A DNA stretch of 64,000 nucleotides from Massilia violaceinigra (GTDB lineage: Bacteria; Pseudomonadota; Gammaproteobacteria; Burkholderiales; Burkholderiaceae_D), in NCBI RefSeq assembly GCF_002752675.1, contig NZ_CP024608.1:2542001-2606000 (forward strand). The letters run 5' to 3'. A model generated the notes under the pieces. The model had not been told where the DNA came from and made no database searches. It worked only from the letters and a program-made list of their open reading frames with translations. Each line of letters starts with the position of its first letter. Position 1 is the first letter of the stretch. This document shows, one piece after another, positions 24,400 to 37,813 of this stretch. A program made the position numbers and the translations under genes.

Positions 24400-24688
24400 G
24401 CGTGTCGACGTTGAAAAAGGCTTGCTGAAAAAAGGCTTTCGTCGCCGCGAGGGCGACCATCACTACTATAACTATTTCAATACGCAGGGTAAAAAAACTG
24501 CAGTATTCACCAAGACGAGTCACAGCCACACTGAAATTTCCGCCAGCGTGATATCGCTCATGGCCAAGCAGTGCAAGCTCTCCCGGCAAACGTTCGACAT
24601 GCTGGTGGATTGCCCTCTCTCGCAACAGGAATACGAAACCCTGTTGATCCTGGGCGGACACGTCAGCCCCGTTACGCCTGGTGAATAG
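24389..24688 (+). CDS. HicA-like small protein (putative mRNA interferase toxin)
   Basis: A 99-residue basic protein. The start VDVEKGLLKKGFRRREGDHHYYNYFNTQGKKT follows the HicA/dsRBD-like order: helix with LLKKGF, then a strand carrying G-D-H-H at residues 22 to 25, where HicA toxins have the catalytic His in a GSH motif. A second strand with KTSHSH and a C-terminal helix (LSQQEYETLLILGG) follow. HicA proteins cut mRNA and are held by a partner antitoxin. It is longer than classic HicA (about 60), so the assignment is tentative; the overlapping upstream gene supports a two-gene module. Confidence 0.5.
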   Translation: MPRRRVDVEKGLLKKGFRRREGDHHYYNYFNTQGKKTAVFTKTSHSHTEISASVISLMAKQCKLSRQTFDMLVDCPLSQQEYETLLILGGHVSPVTPGE

Positions 24689-24779
24689 ATCGTCAAGCAT
24701 AAGCATTGCTGATCGAAACCCCATTTTCAACAAACGCCAATCGGCATGCTACATTGTGATTTTTTCAATGTAGCCATCC

Positions 24780-25844
24780 ATGAAACAGCGTATCGTCGGT
24801 CTCGACCTGGCCCGGGCCCTTGCCGTCATCGGCATGGTGGTCGTCAATTTCAAGGTCGTGATGCACGCCAGCGCCACCGATGCCTCGTGGTGGCTGGCGC
24901 TCTTCGATGCGCTCGACGGACGCGCTTCCGCCATCTTCGTGGTCCTGGCAGGTGTCGGCCTGTCGCTGGTCTCGCAGCGCGCGCGCCAGTCGGGCGATGC
25001 TTGCGCGCTGCGCGCCGCCCGCGCCGGCATCCTGAAACGCGCCGCCTTCCTGTTCGTCGCCGGCCTGCTGTATGTGCAGGTCTGGCCCGCCGACATCCTC
25101 CATTACTACGGCGCCTACATGGTCATCGGCGCGGCCGCGCTGTCATGGCGCAGCGGCGCCGTGCTGGCCGCCGCCGCTGCCATGGTGGCCGGCTTTGTTC
25201 TGCTGGCCACGAACCTCGACTACGGCACCGGCTGGAACTGGGAAACACTGGCCTACACCGGCTTCTGGACACCCGCCGGCTTCGTTCGCAACCTGTTCTT
25301 CAACGGCTTTCACCCGGTGTTCCCGTGGGCCGGCTTCCTGTTGCTGGGAATGGCTGTCGGCCGCCTCGACATGCAATCGAGCGCCGTGCTTTACCGGGTC
25401 TTCATGACCGGCCTTGTGATGGGCATCGCGGCCGAATCGACCATGTTGATCGGCGAATCGCTTGCCCCGCCGGGAACGGGCATCTGGTCGCAGCTGTGGT
25501 CATCCGGCCCGCTGCCGCCGATGCCGCTGTACTGGATCGCCGCCGCCGGCGACGCCATGGCGGTGATCGCCGCCTGCGTCTGGATCGGCCAGCGCTGGCC
25601 TGGCGCATGGCTGCTGACGCCCCTGGTGCATACCGGCCAGCTGGCGCTCACGCTCTACATCGCCCACGTCGTCATCGGCATGGGCGTGCTCGAAGCGCTT
25701 GGCCTGCTCAATGGCCGCACGCTCGCCTTTGCGGTGAGCAGCGCGCTGTTGTTCTCGGCCGGCGCGGTGCTGTGCGCGCACCTGTGGCGCCGGCGCTTCG
25801 CGCTTGGCCCGGTCGAGTGGCTGATGCGGCGCTGCACCGGGTAA
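24780..25844 (+). CDS. DUF418/DUF1624-type integral membrane protein
   Basis: A 354-residue membrane protein with about ten helices. The N-terminus RIVGLDLARALAVIGMVVVNF is the heparan-alpha-glucosaminide N-acetyltransferase/DUF1624-like start, with the short ID..R.LA motif also found in acyltransferase families. The C-terminal half (GQLALTLYIAHVVIGMGVL, then WRRRFALGPVEWLMRRCT) is the DUF418 (YeiB-like) signature. Such proteins are thought to be membrane acyltransferases or transporters; no substrate can be named. It stands alone, and a minus-strand gene converges on it. Confidence 0.8.
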   Translation: MKQRIVGLDLARALAVIGMVVVNFKVVMHASATDASWWLALFDALDGRASAIFVVLAGVGLSLVSQRARQSGDACALRAARAGILKRAAFLFVAGLLYVQVWPADILHYYGAYMVIGAAALSWRSGAVLAAAAAMVAGFVLLATNLDYGTGWNWETLAYTGFWTPAGFVRNLFFNGFHPVFPWAGFLLLGMAVGRLDMQSSAVLYRVFMTGLVMGIAAESTMLIGESLAPPGTGIWSQLWSSGPLPPMPLYWIAAAGDAMAVIAACVWIGQRWPGAWLLTPLVHTGQLALTLYIAHVVIGMGVLEALGLLNGRTLAFAVSSALLFSAGAVLCAHLWRRRFALGPVEWLMRRCTG

Positions 25845-25886
25845 GCGCGTACTCACTCCGCTACGCCGCCGAACGGCGCGTGTCGC

Positions 25887-27623
25887 TCAGGGCGCGCGCT
25901 GATACAGGCGGAAGCGCTCGTCGCGGTCGGCCGCGCGCCGGCCTTCCCACAGCAGGCGCCACTCGGCACCCGGCGGCGGCTTGGCCAGTTCACGTTCGTC
26001 GTGCACTTTCACGCTGTCCTGCAGCAGGATCAGATCGCACTTGGAAGATCCGATTTGATCGAACGGCAGCTTGCCGTAAAACGCCAGCGAAGCGCGCTGC
26101 GGCGCGCCCACGTTGGAATTGATGCAGCCCGAACCCGGCGGCAGCGAGCTGGCGATCTGGCGCGCCACGCTGGCGTAGCTCTTGCTGTAATTGAAGTCCG
26201 GCAGGAACAGCGTCATGAGCAGCACCCACAGCAAGATCAGTCCGCCCGACGACAGCACCACGGCGCGCCACAGCACCGCCGGCTGGCGCGAGATGCGCCA
26301 GTGGACCAGCGCGATCCAGCCGATGGTGGCGCCGGCGGCCACCACGAACGCCAGCACGCCGACTTCAGGCCGGAAGCCCGGCAGCAGCTTGAGCACATTC
26401 TTGGCCAGCTGCGCCGGCCAGCCGGTCAGCTTGGCGATCCAGAACAGCCACACGATCGCGCCCAGCATGGTCAGCACCATCACCGAGAACCAGTCGATGG
26501 CATTGATGGCGCCGCGTTTCATGGTCGGCAGCCCGAACGCGGCCATGATGGCCAGCGGCGGCAGCAGCTTGAGCAGGTCGCCGTTTTCCGGCAGCGGATC
26601 GCACAGGATCAGCAAGGTGAGCGCGCCGACGAAAAACAGCGGCAGCACGATGTGCAGCAGATGGTCCTGGCGGCGCCAGGCGTAGATGGCCCAGCCGGCG
26701 AACGGCCAGGCCGGCCAGAAGAACCAGATCCCGACGCGGAAAAAAGTCTTGATCGAGACCCAGCTCGGCAGGCCGATCTGGCGTCCGGTCCAGCCCAGCC
26801 AGGCCGCCACCGGATTCAAGCCGTACGGCTGCATCAGGATGGCCGGCAGCACCCAGATCATCGAGATCAGCACCGCCGTCAGCACCGACAGGCCGAGGTG
26901 GCGCAGGGTCGGCGCCAAAGGCACCGACAGGAAACGCGTGCACAGGAACAGGGCCAGCAGCAAGGTCAGCGGCGTGAGCAGGCCGCGCGTGAGCACCAGC
27001 GCACCCAGCGACAGACCGATCAGGACCGCATTGCGCACCGTCTGCGCTTCCACGTAGCGCACCGCGCGGTACAGGAAATAGGCGACCAGGCCGCCCTGCA
27101 GGGTGACGGCCAGGGTTTCGTGGCTGAACATCAGCAGGCCCAGGCAGCCGAGGTAAATCAGCGCGGCCGTATCGGCCAGGGTGCGGCCGTAGTCGTCCGG
27201 CTCGGGCTGGCCGCCGAAGGCCAGCCGCAGCGGCTGCGCGTCCTGGCGCCGCCCCAGGTGGAAGGCGGTCCACCAGACCGAGGCCGTGCCGGCCAAAAAG
27301 ATGCCGATGGTCGACATGCGCGCCGCCATCATGTCGCCCATCAGCCAGCCGAACAGCTTGATGCACAGCGCGCCCAGCCAAAAGGCGAGGGGGCCGTCGT
27401 CCGGCACCTGCATGCCGGCGATATTCGGTACCAGCCAGTCGCTCACGCCGCCGTGGGCCATGGTCCACATGATGCCGAAACTGCCGGCATCATCTTTCCA
27501 GTCAGCACGCCCGATCAGGCCGGGCAGGATGTACAGCAGGCCCAGCGCAAACAGAGCCCAGCGCGGGAGGGCGAGGGTGGCGGCGGCGGAAAGACGGACG
27601 GGTTTCATCGATAACGGGGGCAT
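25887..27623 (-). CDS. ArnT-like membrane glycosyltransferase (GT39/GT83 type)
   Basis: A 578-residue protein with a large number of membrane helices. Near the N-terminus it has GLIGRADWKDDAGSFGIMW, where GT-C glycosyltransferases carry an acidic catalytic pair in the first periplasmic loop (DWKDDA), and PDDGPLAFWLGALCIKLFG, the usual dP.p..w.. motif that follows. The C-terminal part is a soluble domain (SYASVARQIASSLPPGSGCINSN). The family uses polyprenyl-phosphate sugars to modify lipid A or other envelope glycans. The start may be five codons downstream (MKPVRL); neither has a good ribosome binding site. Confidence 0.8.
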   Translation of the reverse strand: MPPLSMKPVRLSAAATLALPRWALFALGLLYILPGLIGRADWKDDAGSFGIMWTMAHGGVSDWLVPNIAGMQVPDDGPLAFWLGALCIKLFGWLMGDMMAARMSTIGIFLAGTASVWWTAFHLGRRQDAQPLRLAFGGQPEPDDYGRTLADTAALIYLGCLGLLMFSHETLAVTLQGGLVAYFLYRAVRYVEAQTVRNAVLIGLSLGALVLTRGLLTPLTLLLALFLCTRFLSVPLAPTLRHLGLSVLTAVLISMIWVLPAILMQPYGLNPVAAWLGWTGRQIGLPSWVSIKTFFRVGIWFFWPAWPFAGWAIYAWRRQDHLLHIVLPLFFVGALTLLILCDPLPENGDLLKLLPPLAIMAAFGLPTMKRGAINAIDWFSVMVLTMLGAIVWLFWIAKLTGWPAQLAKNVLKLLPGFRPEVGVLAFVVAAGATIGWIALVHWRISRQPAVLWRAVVLSSGGLILLWVLLMTLFLPDFNYSKSYASVARQIASSLPPGSGCINSNVGAPQRASLAFYGKLPFDQIGSSKCDLILLQDSVKVHDERELAKPPPGAEWRLLWEGRRAADRDERFRLYQRAP

Positions 27624-27652
27624 CGGGAATGGGGAAAGGACGTAGTATCAAC

Positions 27653-27684
27653 GAAAAAAAAGCAGCCGGGGCTGCTTTTTAGGA
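27653..27684 (-). terminator. Rho-independent terminator of rpmE2
   Basis: AGCAGCC (27661-27667) and GGCTGCT (27670-27676) pair, with A and T runs on both sides. Read on the minus strand the stem is followed by a run of eight T. It lies just behind the ribosomal protein L31 gene and could also stop transcription in the other direction. Confidence 0.85.
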
Positions 27685-27699
27685 CTGCATGGCAAAAAC

Positions 27700-27969
<270 letters not shown>

Positions 27970-28185
27970 GGTCTTGCCTCGGTTAGTTTGGTAGCCAAAC
28001 TGCACTTCGTCGGTCGTCTTGCCTCGTGACCCGATTGCCGCTCACTTGCCAGGGGTTAAATACTGCAACCGGCGATTATACAGTGATTTTTCGTGACAAG
28101 TCACGTAAAAGCGCTTCGGGTCAGGCTCCGGTTTTTCCGTTGAGGGGCGGCCCCCGGTGTGGTCTCGGTGTTGCCCAGAACGAAA

Positions 28186-28209
28186 AAAGGACGGCCGCAG
28201 CCGTCCTTT
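28186..28209 (-). terminator. Rho-independent terminator of rho
   Basis: AAAGGACGGC (28186-28195) and GCCGTCCTTT (28200-28209) form a ten-pair stem with loop CGCA. On the minus strand it is followed by a T run. It lies 20 bases behind the rho stop codon. Confidence 0.9.
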
Positions 28210-28228
28210 CGCGATGCTTTCGGGGGGA

Positions 28229-29491
28229 TCAGCCGCCGCGGCGCATCATGTCGAAGAACTCATTGTTGTTCTTCGTGGCCTTCATCTTGTCGAGGATGAA
28301 CTCCATCGCCTCGATCTCGTCCATCGAGTACAGCAGCTTGCGCAGGATCCAGATCTTCTGCAGCTGGTCGGCCTTGATCAGCAACTCTTCGCGGCGCGTG
28401 CCGGATTTGTTCAGGTTGATCGCAGGGTAGACGCGCTTCTCGGCCAGACGGCGCTCGAGGTGGACTTCCATGTTGCCGGTGCCCTTGAATTCCTCGTAAA
28501 TCACGTCATCCATGCGCGAACCGGTTTCGATCAGGGCGGTGGCGATGATGGTGAGCGAGCCGCCTTCTTCGATGTTGCGTGCCGCACCGAAGAAACGCTT
28601 CGGACGCTGCAGCGCGTTGGCATCCACACCACCGGTCAGTACCTTGCCCGAGGCAGGGATCACGGTGTTGTAGGCGCGCGCCAGGCGGGTGATCGAGTCC
28701 AGCAGGATGATCACGTCTTTTTTCATTTCGACCAGGCGCTTGGCCTTTTCGAGCACCATTTCGGCCACTTGCACGTGGCGCGTGGCGGGTTCGTCGAAGG
28801 TCGAGGCAACCACTTCGCCGCGCACGGAGCGCTGCATTTCGGTCACTTCCTCAGGACGTTCGTCGATCAGCAGCACGATCAGGGTGCAGTCCGGATGGTT
28901 GGCCGTGATCGCGTGGGCGATGTGCTGCAAGATGACCGACTTGCCCGACTTCGGGGACGCCACCAGCAGGCCGCGCTGGCCCTTGCCGATCGGAGCGATC
29001 AGGTCGATGATGCGGCCGGTAATGTTTTCCTGGCCATTCATTTCGCGCTCGAGGCGCAGCGGCTCGTTCGGGTGCAGCGGGGTCAGGTTCTCGAACAGAA
29101 TGCGGTGCTTGCTCGCTTCCGGAGATTCGCCATTGACCTTGTCGACCTTGACCAGCGCGAAATAGCGCTCGCCGTCTTTCGGGGTGCGCACTTCGCCTTC
29201 GATCGAATCGCCCGTATGCAGGTTGAAGCGGCGGATTTGCGAAGGCGAGATATAGATATCGTCGGTCGAGGCCATGTAGCTGGCATCGGGCGAGCGCAGG
29301 AAGCCGAAGCCGTCCGGCAGCACTTCGAGAGCGCCGTCGCCAAAAATCTGTTCGCCCGATTTCGCGCGCTTCTTGAGAATGGCGAACATCAGTTCTTGTT
29401 TGCGCAGGCGGGCTGCGTTGTCGATATCGAGGCCAATCGCCATCTCCAACAGAGCGGAGACGTGCATGGCCTTCAGTTCAGATAAGTGCAT
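28229..29491 (-). CDS. rho: Transcription termination factor Rho
   Basis: A 420-residue hexameric RNA-dependent ATPase that ends transcripts. N-terminal Rho domain and cold-shock-like RNA-binding domain ([23 protein letters not shown] at about 60 to 82) precede the RecA-like ATPase with Walker A ASPKSGKS, the [17 protein letters not shown] segment, Walker [19 protein letters not shown] and the Q-loop/R-loop residues around [12 protein letters not shown]. Length equals the family norm. Single gene with its own terminator, downstream of trxA. Confidence 0.98.
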   Translation of the reverse strand: MHLSELKAMHVSALLEMAIGLDIDNAARLRKQELMFAILKKRAKSGEQIFGDGALEVLPDGFGFLRSPDASYMASTDDIYISPSQIRRFNLHTGDSIEGEVRTPKDGERYFALVKVDKVNGESPEASKHRILFENLTPLHPNEPLRLEREMNGQENITGRIIDLIAPIGKGQRGLLVASPKSGKSVILQHIAHAITANHPDCTLIVLLIDERPEEVTEMQRSVRGEVVASTFDEPATRHVQVAEMVLEKAKRLVEMKKDVIILLDSITRLARAYNTVIPASGKVLTGGVDANALQRPKRFFGAARNIEEGGSLTIIATALIETGSRMDDVIYEEFKGTGNMEVHLERRLAEKRVYPAINLNKSGTRREELLIKADQLQKIWILRKLLYSMDEIEAMEFILDKMKATKNNNEFFDMMRRGG

Positions 29492-29635
29492 GAGTTGAGT
29501 CCCGTGACGGGAAGTAAAGGTAGGGGAGGGAACTGCGTGGGTTAATCATCTGGGAAGAAATCAGTCGAGGCCAACTCGCTTCCCGGCCGGACAAGACGGC
29601 AGCGCGGGCGCGCTGCGGTCACGTTGTACTTCGTC

Positions 29636-29962
29636 TTAAATATTGCTGTCGATGAAGGAGGTCAACTGACCCTTCGTCACCATGCCGATTTTTTTGGCCG
29701 CTACAACGCCATTCTTGAACAGAATCAGGGTCGGAATGCCGCGGATCTCGAACTTCGGCGGAATGCCCTGGTTGGCGTCCACATCCATCTTGGCGATGAC
29801 CAGCTTGCCTTCGTATTCCTTGGCGACTTCTTCCAGGATCGGAGCGATGGCCTTGCACGGACCGCACCACTCGGCCCAGAAATCGACCAGCACCGGACGG
29901 TCCGACTTGAGGACATCCGCTTCAAAAGATGCATCGCTAACGTGTTTAATATTTTCGCTCAT
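29636..29962 (-). CDS. trxA: Thioredoxin 1
   Basis: A 108-residue cytosolic dithiol oxidoreductase. It contains the active site WAEWCGPCK, the FxxDVDANQ strand and the cis-Pro motif [12 protein letters not shown], all at normal spacing. The ATG giving MSENIKHV was chosen because AGAGGA precedes it; the longer frame upstream has no thioredoxin similarity. It lies upstream of rho on the same strand, as in many betaproteobacteria. Confidence 0.98.
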   Translation of the reverse strand: MSENIKHVSDASFEADVLKSDRPVLVDFWAEWCGPCKAIAPILEEVAKEYEGKLVIAKMDVDANQGIPPKFEIRGIPTLILFKNGVVAAKKIGMVTKGQLTSFIDSNI

Positions 29963-30266
29963 GTTTTCCTCTAAATGAGGTAGGGGGTCAATAACGCCTG
30001 GGGGATAAGCCGACCCTGCTTCGGGGAACCTCGAACCACCTGCCGCGCGGCGCACGATGCGTTCTGCGAGGCTCGCCGTACCTTGGTACGGCTGCGCTTC
30101 TCGAACATATCTTGTGCCGCTCGCGACGGTTTTCGAAGTCCCCTTCGGTATCGCCAGCCAGTTTCCTTTTTCATCTTGCAACACTATGGTGGTGACGGTG
30201 TGTGCAAATTCAATATAGGGAAGGGCGGCAGAGGGTATCAGGCGGGGATTTAGCCGAAATAATAAC
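29963..30266. other. trxA upstream region with palindrome, no gene seen
   Basis: About 300 bases between trxA and the receiver gene. It holds the palindrome GCCGTACC-TT-GGTACGGC at 30075-30092, which could form a hairpin in the trxA leader or act as a binding site. A minus-strand frame continuous with trxA crosses the whole region but resembles no known protein and has no start signal. Confidence 0.5.
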
Positions 30267-30749
30267 CTATTTTCCCGAAAGGGGAGAAAGATTGTACGAA
30301 TTCTCTTGCCCCGGGCTGTACGCTGCCACCAGCGGGGCCAGCGCTGCCTGCAGTTCCTGGGCGCTGATCGGCTTCTTGAAAGCGCCCAGCACGTTCAGTC
30401 CGTGCGCCTTGGCCAGCCGCTCGGCCGCCTTGCGCACGCCGCTGTCCATGCCCGAGAGCAGCATCACGCCGCCGCCGAAACCGGCCGCGGCCGCCGCCTG
30501 CATGAATTCGATGCCATCCATGTCGGGCATCGACAGGTCGCAGATCAGCAGCGCCGGCGCATCGGACGCCAGGCTGGCCAGGGCGCGCTTGGCGTCCGAT
30601 TCGGCGCGCACCTCGAAACTGACGGCGGCGCCGGCCGCGGCGCCGATATCGGCCAGCATGTCGGCCAGCAGTTCCAGCATAAAATGATCGTCGTCCAGCA
30701 GCAGCACGCGGATGCGTGGGGCCGGGGCCTTGTTGGCGGGGTCGTCCAT
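30267..30749 (-). CDS. Single-domain response regulator receiver protein
   Basis: A 160-residue receiver without an output domain. Acidic pocket DDD at 19-21, phosphorylation site Asp71 in [13 protein letters not shown], conserved Ser99 in LLSGMDS and Lys125/126 in GAFKKPIS are all present. It lies about 100 bases behind the large hybrid kinase gene on the same strand, so it is a probable phosphotransfer partner of that kinase's HPt domain. Such stand-alone receivers act by protein contacts or as phosphate sinks. Confidence 0.85.
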   Translation of the reverse strand: MDDPANKAPAPRIRVLLLDDDHFMLELLADMLADIGAAAGAAVSFEVRAESDAKRALASLASDAPALLICDLSMPDMDGIEFMQAAAAAGFGGGVMLLSGMDSGVRKAAERLAKAHGLNVLGAFKKPISAQELQAALAPLVAAYSPGQENSYNLSPLSGK

Positions 30750-30857
30750 GGTTGTCTTTAGCGGCTGTTATTGTCGTTATTGGCGTCACGCGAACTGGCG
30801 CATGCCCAGCTATTATCCCGGAGATCGCCTCCGAACGGCAGGTGCGCGCGCGTTTTT

Positions 30858-34706
<3,849 letters not shown>

Positions 34707-34844
34707 GGCGGGGCCATCGGAAGTGGAGTTAGGCTACCTCCATAGTAGCCATTTTTTGACTCCGGGAATTTACCAAAAGGAATCTTCGCCTATCGTGCGG
34801 GCAAAAGTGTCGTATTTCTGCTGTTGCTGAGGGATTCGGCCTGC

Positions 34845-35588
34845 TCAGCCGACCTTGCCGGTGAACTGATACAGCTGGCCGGGATGCCACATTGTCACGA
34901 CCGACGCGATTTGTCCAAGGGCGTGTGTCTTGCGCTTGAGCACCAGACAACACTGGCGCGGTCCGATCGCCAGCATCGCGGCGATGTCGCGCGGGGCGGG
35001 CAGGGCCTCGATGCTGTAGCTCGCGCTTTGCAGGGGCGCGGCCTTCATCAGGTGCTCGTTGGGTGTGATGGCCGCAAAATCCTGGGCCAGGTAATCGGGC
35101 GCGCAAGCCGGATTGACCCAGCGGTCCTCGACCTGGATCGGCACCTCGTTCTCGAAATGCACGATCACCGAATGAAACAGCGGCTGGCCGGGCGCCAGCG
35201 CGAACTGCAGCGCCAGCAGCTCGCTGGCGCGCGCCTTATCGAGCAGGTGCAAGCTGCTGTGGTGACGGTGGCCGCGGGCGCGGATTTCATCGGCGATGCT
35301 GCGGATTTCCACCAGCGTGGCCTGGTACTTCTGCGGCGCCACATAGGTGCCCGAGCCCTGGCGGCGCGTCAGCACCTGCTCGGCGGTCAGCTCGCGCACG
35401 GCGCGGTTGACGGTCATGCGCGAGACCCCGAACTGGCGCACCAGGGCCTGCTCGGACGGCACCACATCGCCCTCCTTCCAGCGCCCGGCGGCGATTTCGC
35501 CCAGCAGATAATCCTTGATGCGCTGGAAAATCGGCGTCGTGTCTTGCGCAATCTGCTGTTCCAAACTACTCTCCGAAGGCCGGCTCAA
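34845..35588 (-). CDS. hutC: Histidine utilisation repressor HutC (GntR family, UTRA domain)
   Basis: A 247-residue repressor. The N-terminal GntR winged helix (about 18 to 85) contains IFQRIKDYLLGEIAAGRWKEGDVVPSE and FGVSRMTVNRAVRELTAEQVLTRRQGSGTYVA; the UTRA ligand domain (about 95 to 245) contains EDRWVNPACAPDYLAQDF and the YSIEALPAPRDIAAMLAI segment typical of HutC. Urocanate releases HutC from DNA in described systems. The gene stands about 5 kb from the hut operon, separated by ada, an oxygenase, a RAYT element and an amidohydrolase. A fitting palindrome lies in the hutU promoter. Confidence 0.92.
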   Translation of the reverse strand: MSRPSESSLEQQIAQDTTPIFQRIKDYLLGEIAAGRWKEGDVVPSEQALVRQFGVSRMTVNRAVRELTAEQVLTRRQGSGTYVAPQKYQATLVEIRSIADEIRARGHRHHSSLHLLDKARASELLALQFALAPGQPLFHSVIVHFENEVPIQVEDRWVNPACAPDYLAQDFAAITPNEHLMKAAPLQSASYSIEALPAPRDIAAMLAIGPRQCCLVLKRKTHALGQIASVVTMWHPGQLYQFTGKVG

Positions 35589-35725
35589 ACCCTGATTCTA
35601 GCACCGTGGCCGCGGCGCCGGATTCAAAAGCAAGCAGCGGGATGACCGCCGGCGCCGGGCCACCTACGATGGGTGCATGCGATTCGATCGCGAACCGGAT
35701 CAGGAACGGCAGCGGGAGCACAGCC

Positions 35726-36832
35726 ATGACAACAGCAATGAACATGAACAGTGCCGGCAGCAGCACCGGCTACGACAACGACGACGCGCGCTGGGCCGCG
35801 GTGCAGCGGCGCGACGCCGGCGCCGATGGCGTCTTTTATTACTCGGTCAGGACCACGGGCGTCTACTGCCGGCCCTCGTGCGGCGCGCGCGCCGCCCTGC
35901 GCGCCAACGTCGCTTTCCACCCCAGCGGCGCCGAGGCCGTGCGGGCCGGCTTTCGGCCCTGCCTGCGCTGCAAGCCGGACCAGCCGCCGCTGGGCGAACG
36001 CCACGCCCAGATGGTGGCGCGCGCCTGCCGCCTGATCGACGCCAGCGAGGCCGGATTGGACCTCGACAGCCTGGCCGAGGCGTGCGGCATGAGCCGCTTC
36101 CATTTTCACCGCGTCTTCAAGCACCACACCGGCATCACGCCCAAGGCCTACGCCGCCGCGCGCCGCGCCGGCAAGGTCGACGCCGGCCTGGCCACGGCCG
36201 GCAGCGTCACCGAAGCCATTTACGCGGCCGGCTACAACTCCAGCGCGCGCTTTTACGCCAGCGCCCCCGCGCGGCTCGGCATGACCCCCACCGCCTGGCG
36301 CGCCGGCGGCAGCGGCACCGTGATCCGCTTCGCGATCGGCGCCTGCTCGCTCGGCGCGATCCTGGTCGCGTCCACCGACAAGGGCATCTGCGCCATTTTG
36401 ATCGGCGACGACCCCGACCTGCTGGCGCGCGACCTGCAGGACCGCTTCCCCGCGGCCGACCTGCGCGGCGCCGACGCCGGCTTCGAGGCCACGGTCGCGC
36501 GCGTGGTCGGCCTGGTCGAAGCGCCCGGCGTCGGTCTCGACCTGCCGCTCGACGTGCGCGGCACCGCCTTCCAGCAGCGCGTATGGCAGGCGCTGCGCGA
36601 CATCCCGGCCGGGCAGACCGTCAGCTACGCCGAACTGGCCGCGCGCATTGGCTTGCCGGCCGGAGCGCGCGCGATTGCCGGGGCGTGCGCCGCCAATCCG
36701 GTCGCGGTGGCGATTCCCTGTCACCGGGTGGTGCGCACGGACGGCACGCTGTCCGGCTACCGCTGGGGCGTCGAGCGCAAGCGCATCCTGCTCGAGCGCG
36801 AGCGCGAGAGCGGCGATGGTGGCGCGGCATGA
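35726..36832 (+). CDS. ada: Ada: methylphosphotriester/O6-alkylguanine-DNA alkyltransferase and regulator
   Basis: A 368-residue adaptive-response protein. The N-terminal zinc domain has Cys48, Cys52, Cys79 and Cys82 (VYCRPSC, FRPCLRC) with exactly the E. coli Ada spacing; then an AraC-type helix-turn-helix (about 100 to 190, LDSLAEACGMSRFHFHRVFKHHTG) and a C-terminal methyltransferase with Cys332 in AIPCHRV. It repairs alkylated DNA and, once methylated, activates repair genes. GGGAG precedes the chosen ATG; the longer upstream frame has no domain. The stop overlaps the next gene, so both are one unit. Confidence 0.95.
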   Translation: MTTAMNMNSAGSSTGYDNDDARWAAVQRRDAGADGVFYYSVRTTGVYCRPSCGARAALRANVAFHPSGAEAVRAGFRPCLRCKPDQPPLGERHAQMVARACRLIDASEAGLDLDSLAEACGMSRFHFHRVFKHHTGITPKAYAAARRAGKVDAGLATAGSVTEAIYAAGYNSSARFYASAPARLGMTPTAWRAGGSGTVIRFAIGACSLGAILVASTDKGICAILIGDDPDLLARDLQDRFPAADLRGADAGFEATVARVVGLVEAPGVGLDLPLDVRGTAFQQRVWQALRDIPAGQTVSYAELAARIGLPAGARAIAGACAANPVAVAIPCHRVVRTDGTLSGYRWGVERKRILLERERESGDGGAA

Positions 36833-37521
36833 GCGTGGCGATCGACTGGGACCGGATCGGCGCCGGCCTCGATGCGCACGGGTGCGCCGTGGTGGAAGGC
36901 CTGCTCGATGCGCGGGACTGCCGCGCCTATGCCGGCGCCTACGACGACGAAGCGCGCTACCGCAGCCGGGTGGTGATGGAGCGGCATGGTTTCGGGCGCG
37001 GCGAGTACCGCTATTTCGGGTACCCGCTGCCCGGGGGGCTGGCGGCGCTGCGCGCGGCGCTGTACGAACCGCTGGCGCGCATTGCCAACCGCTGGCATGA
37101 GGCGATGGGGATCGAGACGCGTTTCCCGGCGCGTCACGGCGAGTTCCTGGCGCGCTGCCACGCGGCGGGGCAGGAGCGGCCCACGCCCCTGATCCTGCGC
37201 TATCGCGAAGGCGACTACAACTGCCTGCACCAGGACCTGTACGGCGAACACGTGTTCCCCTTGCAGGTTGCGGTACTGCTGTCGCAGCCGGGGGAAGATT
37301 TCACCGGCGGCGAATTCGTGCTGACCGAACAGCGCCCACGGATGCAATCGCGGGTCGAGGTGGTGGGGTTGGGGCAGGGCGACGCCGTGATCTTCCCGGT
37401 GAACCAGCGGCCGGTGAACGGCACCCGCGGCGTCTACCGCGTCAGCATGCGGCACGGCGTGAGCCGCTTGCGCTCCGGGCAGCGCCACACCCTCGGCATC
37501 ATCTTCCACGACGCCGAATAG
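36829..37521 (+). CDS. 2OG-Fe(II) oxygenase coupled to ada
   Basis: A 230-residue dioxygenase of the prolyl-4-hydroxylase/AlkB-like double-stranded beta-helix class. Iron ligands are His134 and Asp136 (CLHQDLYG) and His209 (RHGVSRLRSG), and a 2-oxoglutarate-binding Arg lies around 219. FTGGEFVLTEQRP is the usual strand after the first ligands. It starts within the ada stop (ATGA), so it belongs to the alkylation response. Sequence lacks the AlkB nucleotide-recognition lid, so the substrate may be a protein or an alkylated base; I cannot decide. Confidence 0.8.
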   Translation: MSVAIDWDRIGAGLDAHGCAVVEGLLDARDCRAYAGAYDDEARYRSRVVMERHGFGRGEYRYFGYPLPGGLAALRAALYEPLARIANRWHEAMGIETRFPARHGEFLARCHAAGQERPTPLILRYREGDYNCLHQDLYGEHVFPLQVAVLLSQPGEDFTGGEFVLTEQRPRMQSRVEVVGLGQGDAVIFPVNQRPVNGTRGVYRVSMRHGVSRLRSGQRHTLGIIFHDAE

Positions 37522-37813
37522 TCCTACAACCGGGGTCAGAGCTCTAATTTGAAATTTTCCCCATAATCCGTCAACCGAAGTCAGTTTTCTTACAACCGGG
37601 GTCAGAGCTTTAATTAGAAATCATTGCCCGTGGTCTAGTCTCGACACCGTCCTCGCCGCCTTGGCATAGTCCTACAACCGGGGTCAGAGCTCTAATTTGA
37701 AATTTTCCCCATAATCCGTCAACCGAAGTCAGTTTTCTTACAACCGGGTCAGAGCTTTAATTAGAAATCATTGCCCGTGGTCTAGTCTCGACACCGTCCT
37801 CGCCGCCTTGGCA
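37519..37813. repeat. Tandem 148-bp duplication carrying REP-like repeats
   Basis: Bases 37519-37666 are repeated at 37667-37813 with one missing G. Each unit holds two copies of AACCGGGGTCAGAGCT (at 37528, 37594, 37676 and, with one G lost, 37742) and the last ten codons of the adjacent transposase gene. The repeats point towards the transposase gene and are mirrored on its other side. Confidence 0.9.

Noticed and set aside
29971..30184. N-terminal extension of thioredoxin
   Set aside because: The extra 74 codons have no similarity to thioredoxin, whereas the internal ATG has a good ribosome binding site and gives the normal 108 residues.
37519..37813. CRISPR array
   Set aside because: Only two long units in direct tandem, with the repeat itself including protein-coding sequence; no short regular repeats with unique spacers.
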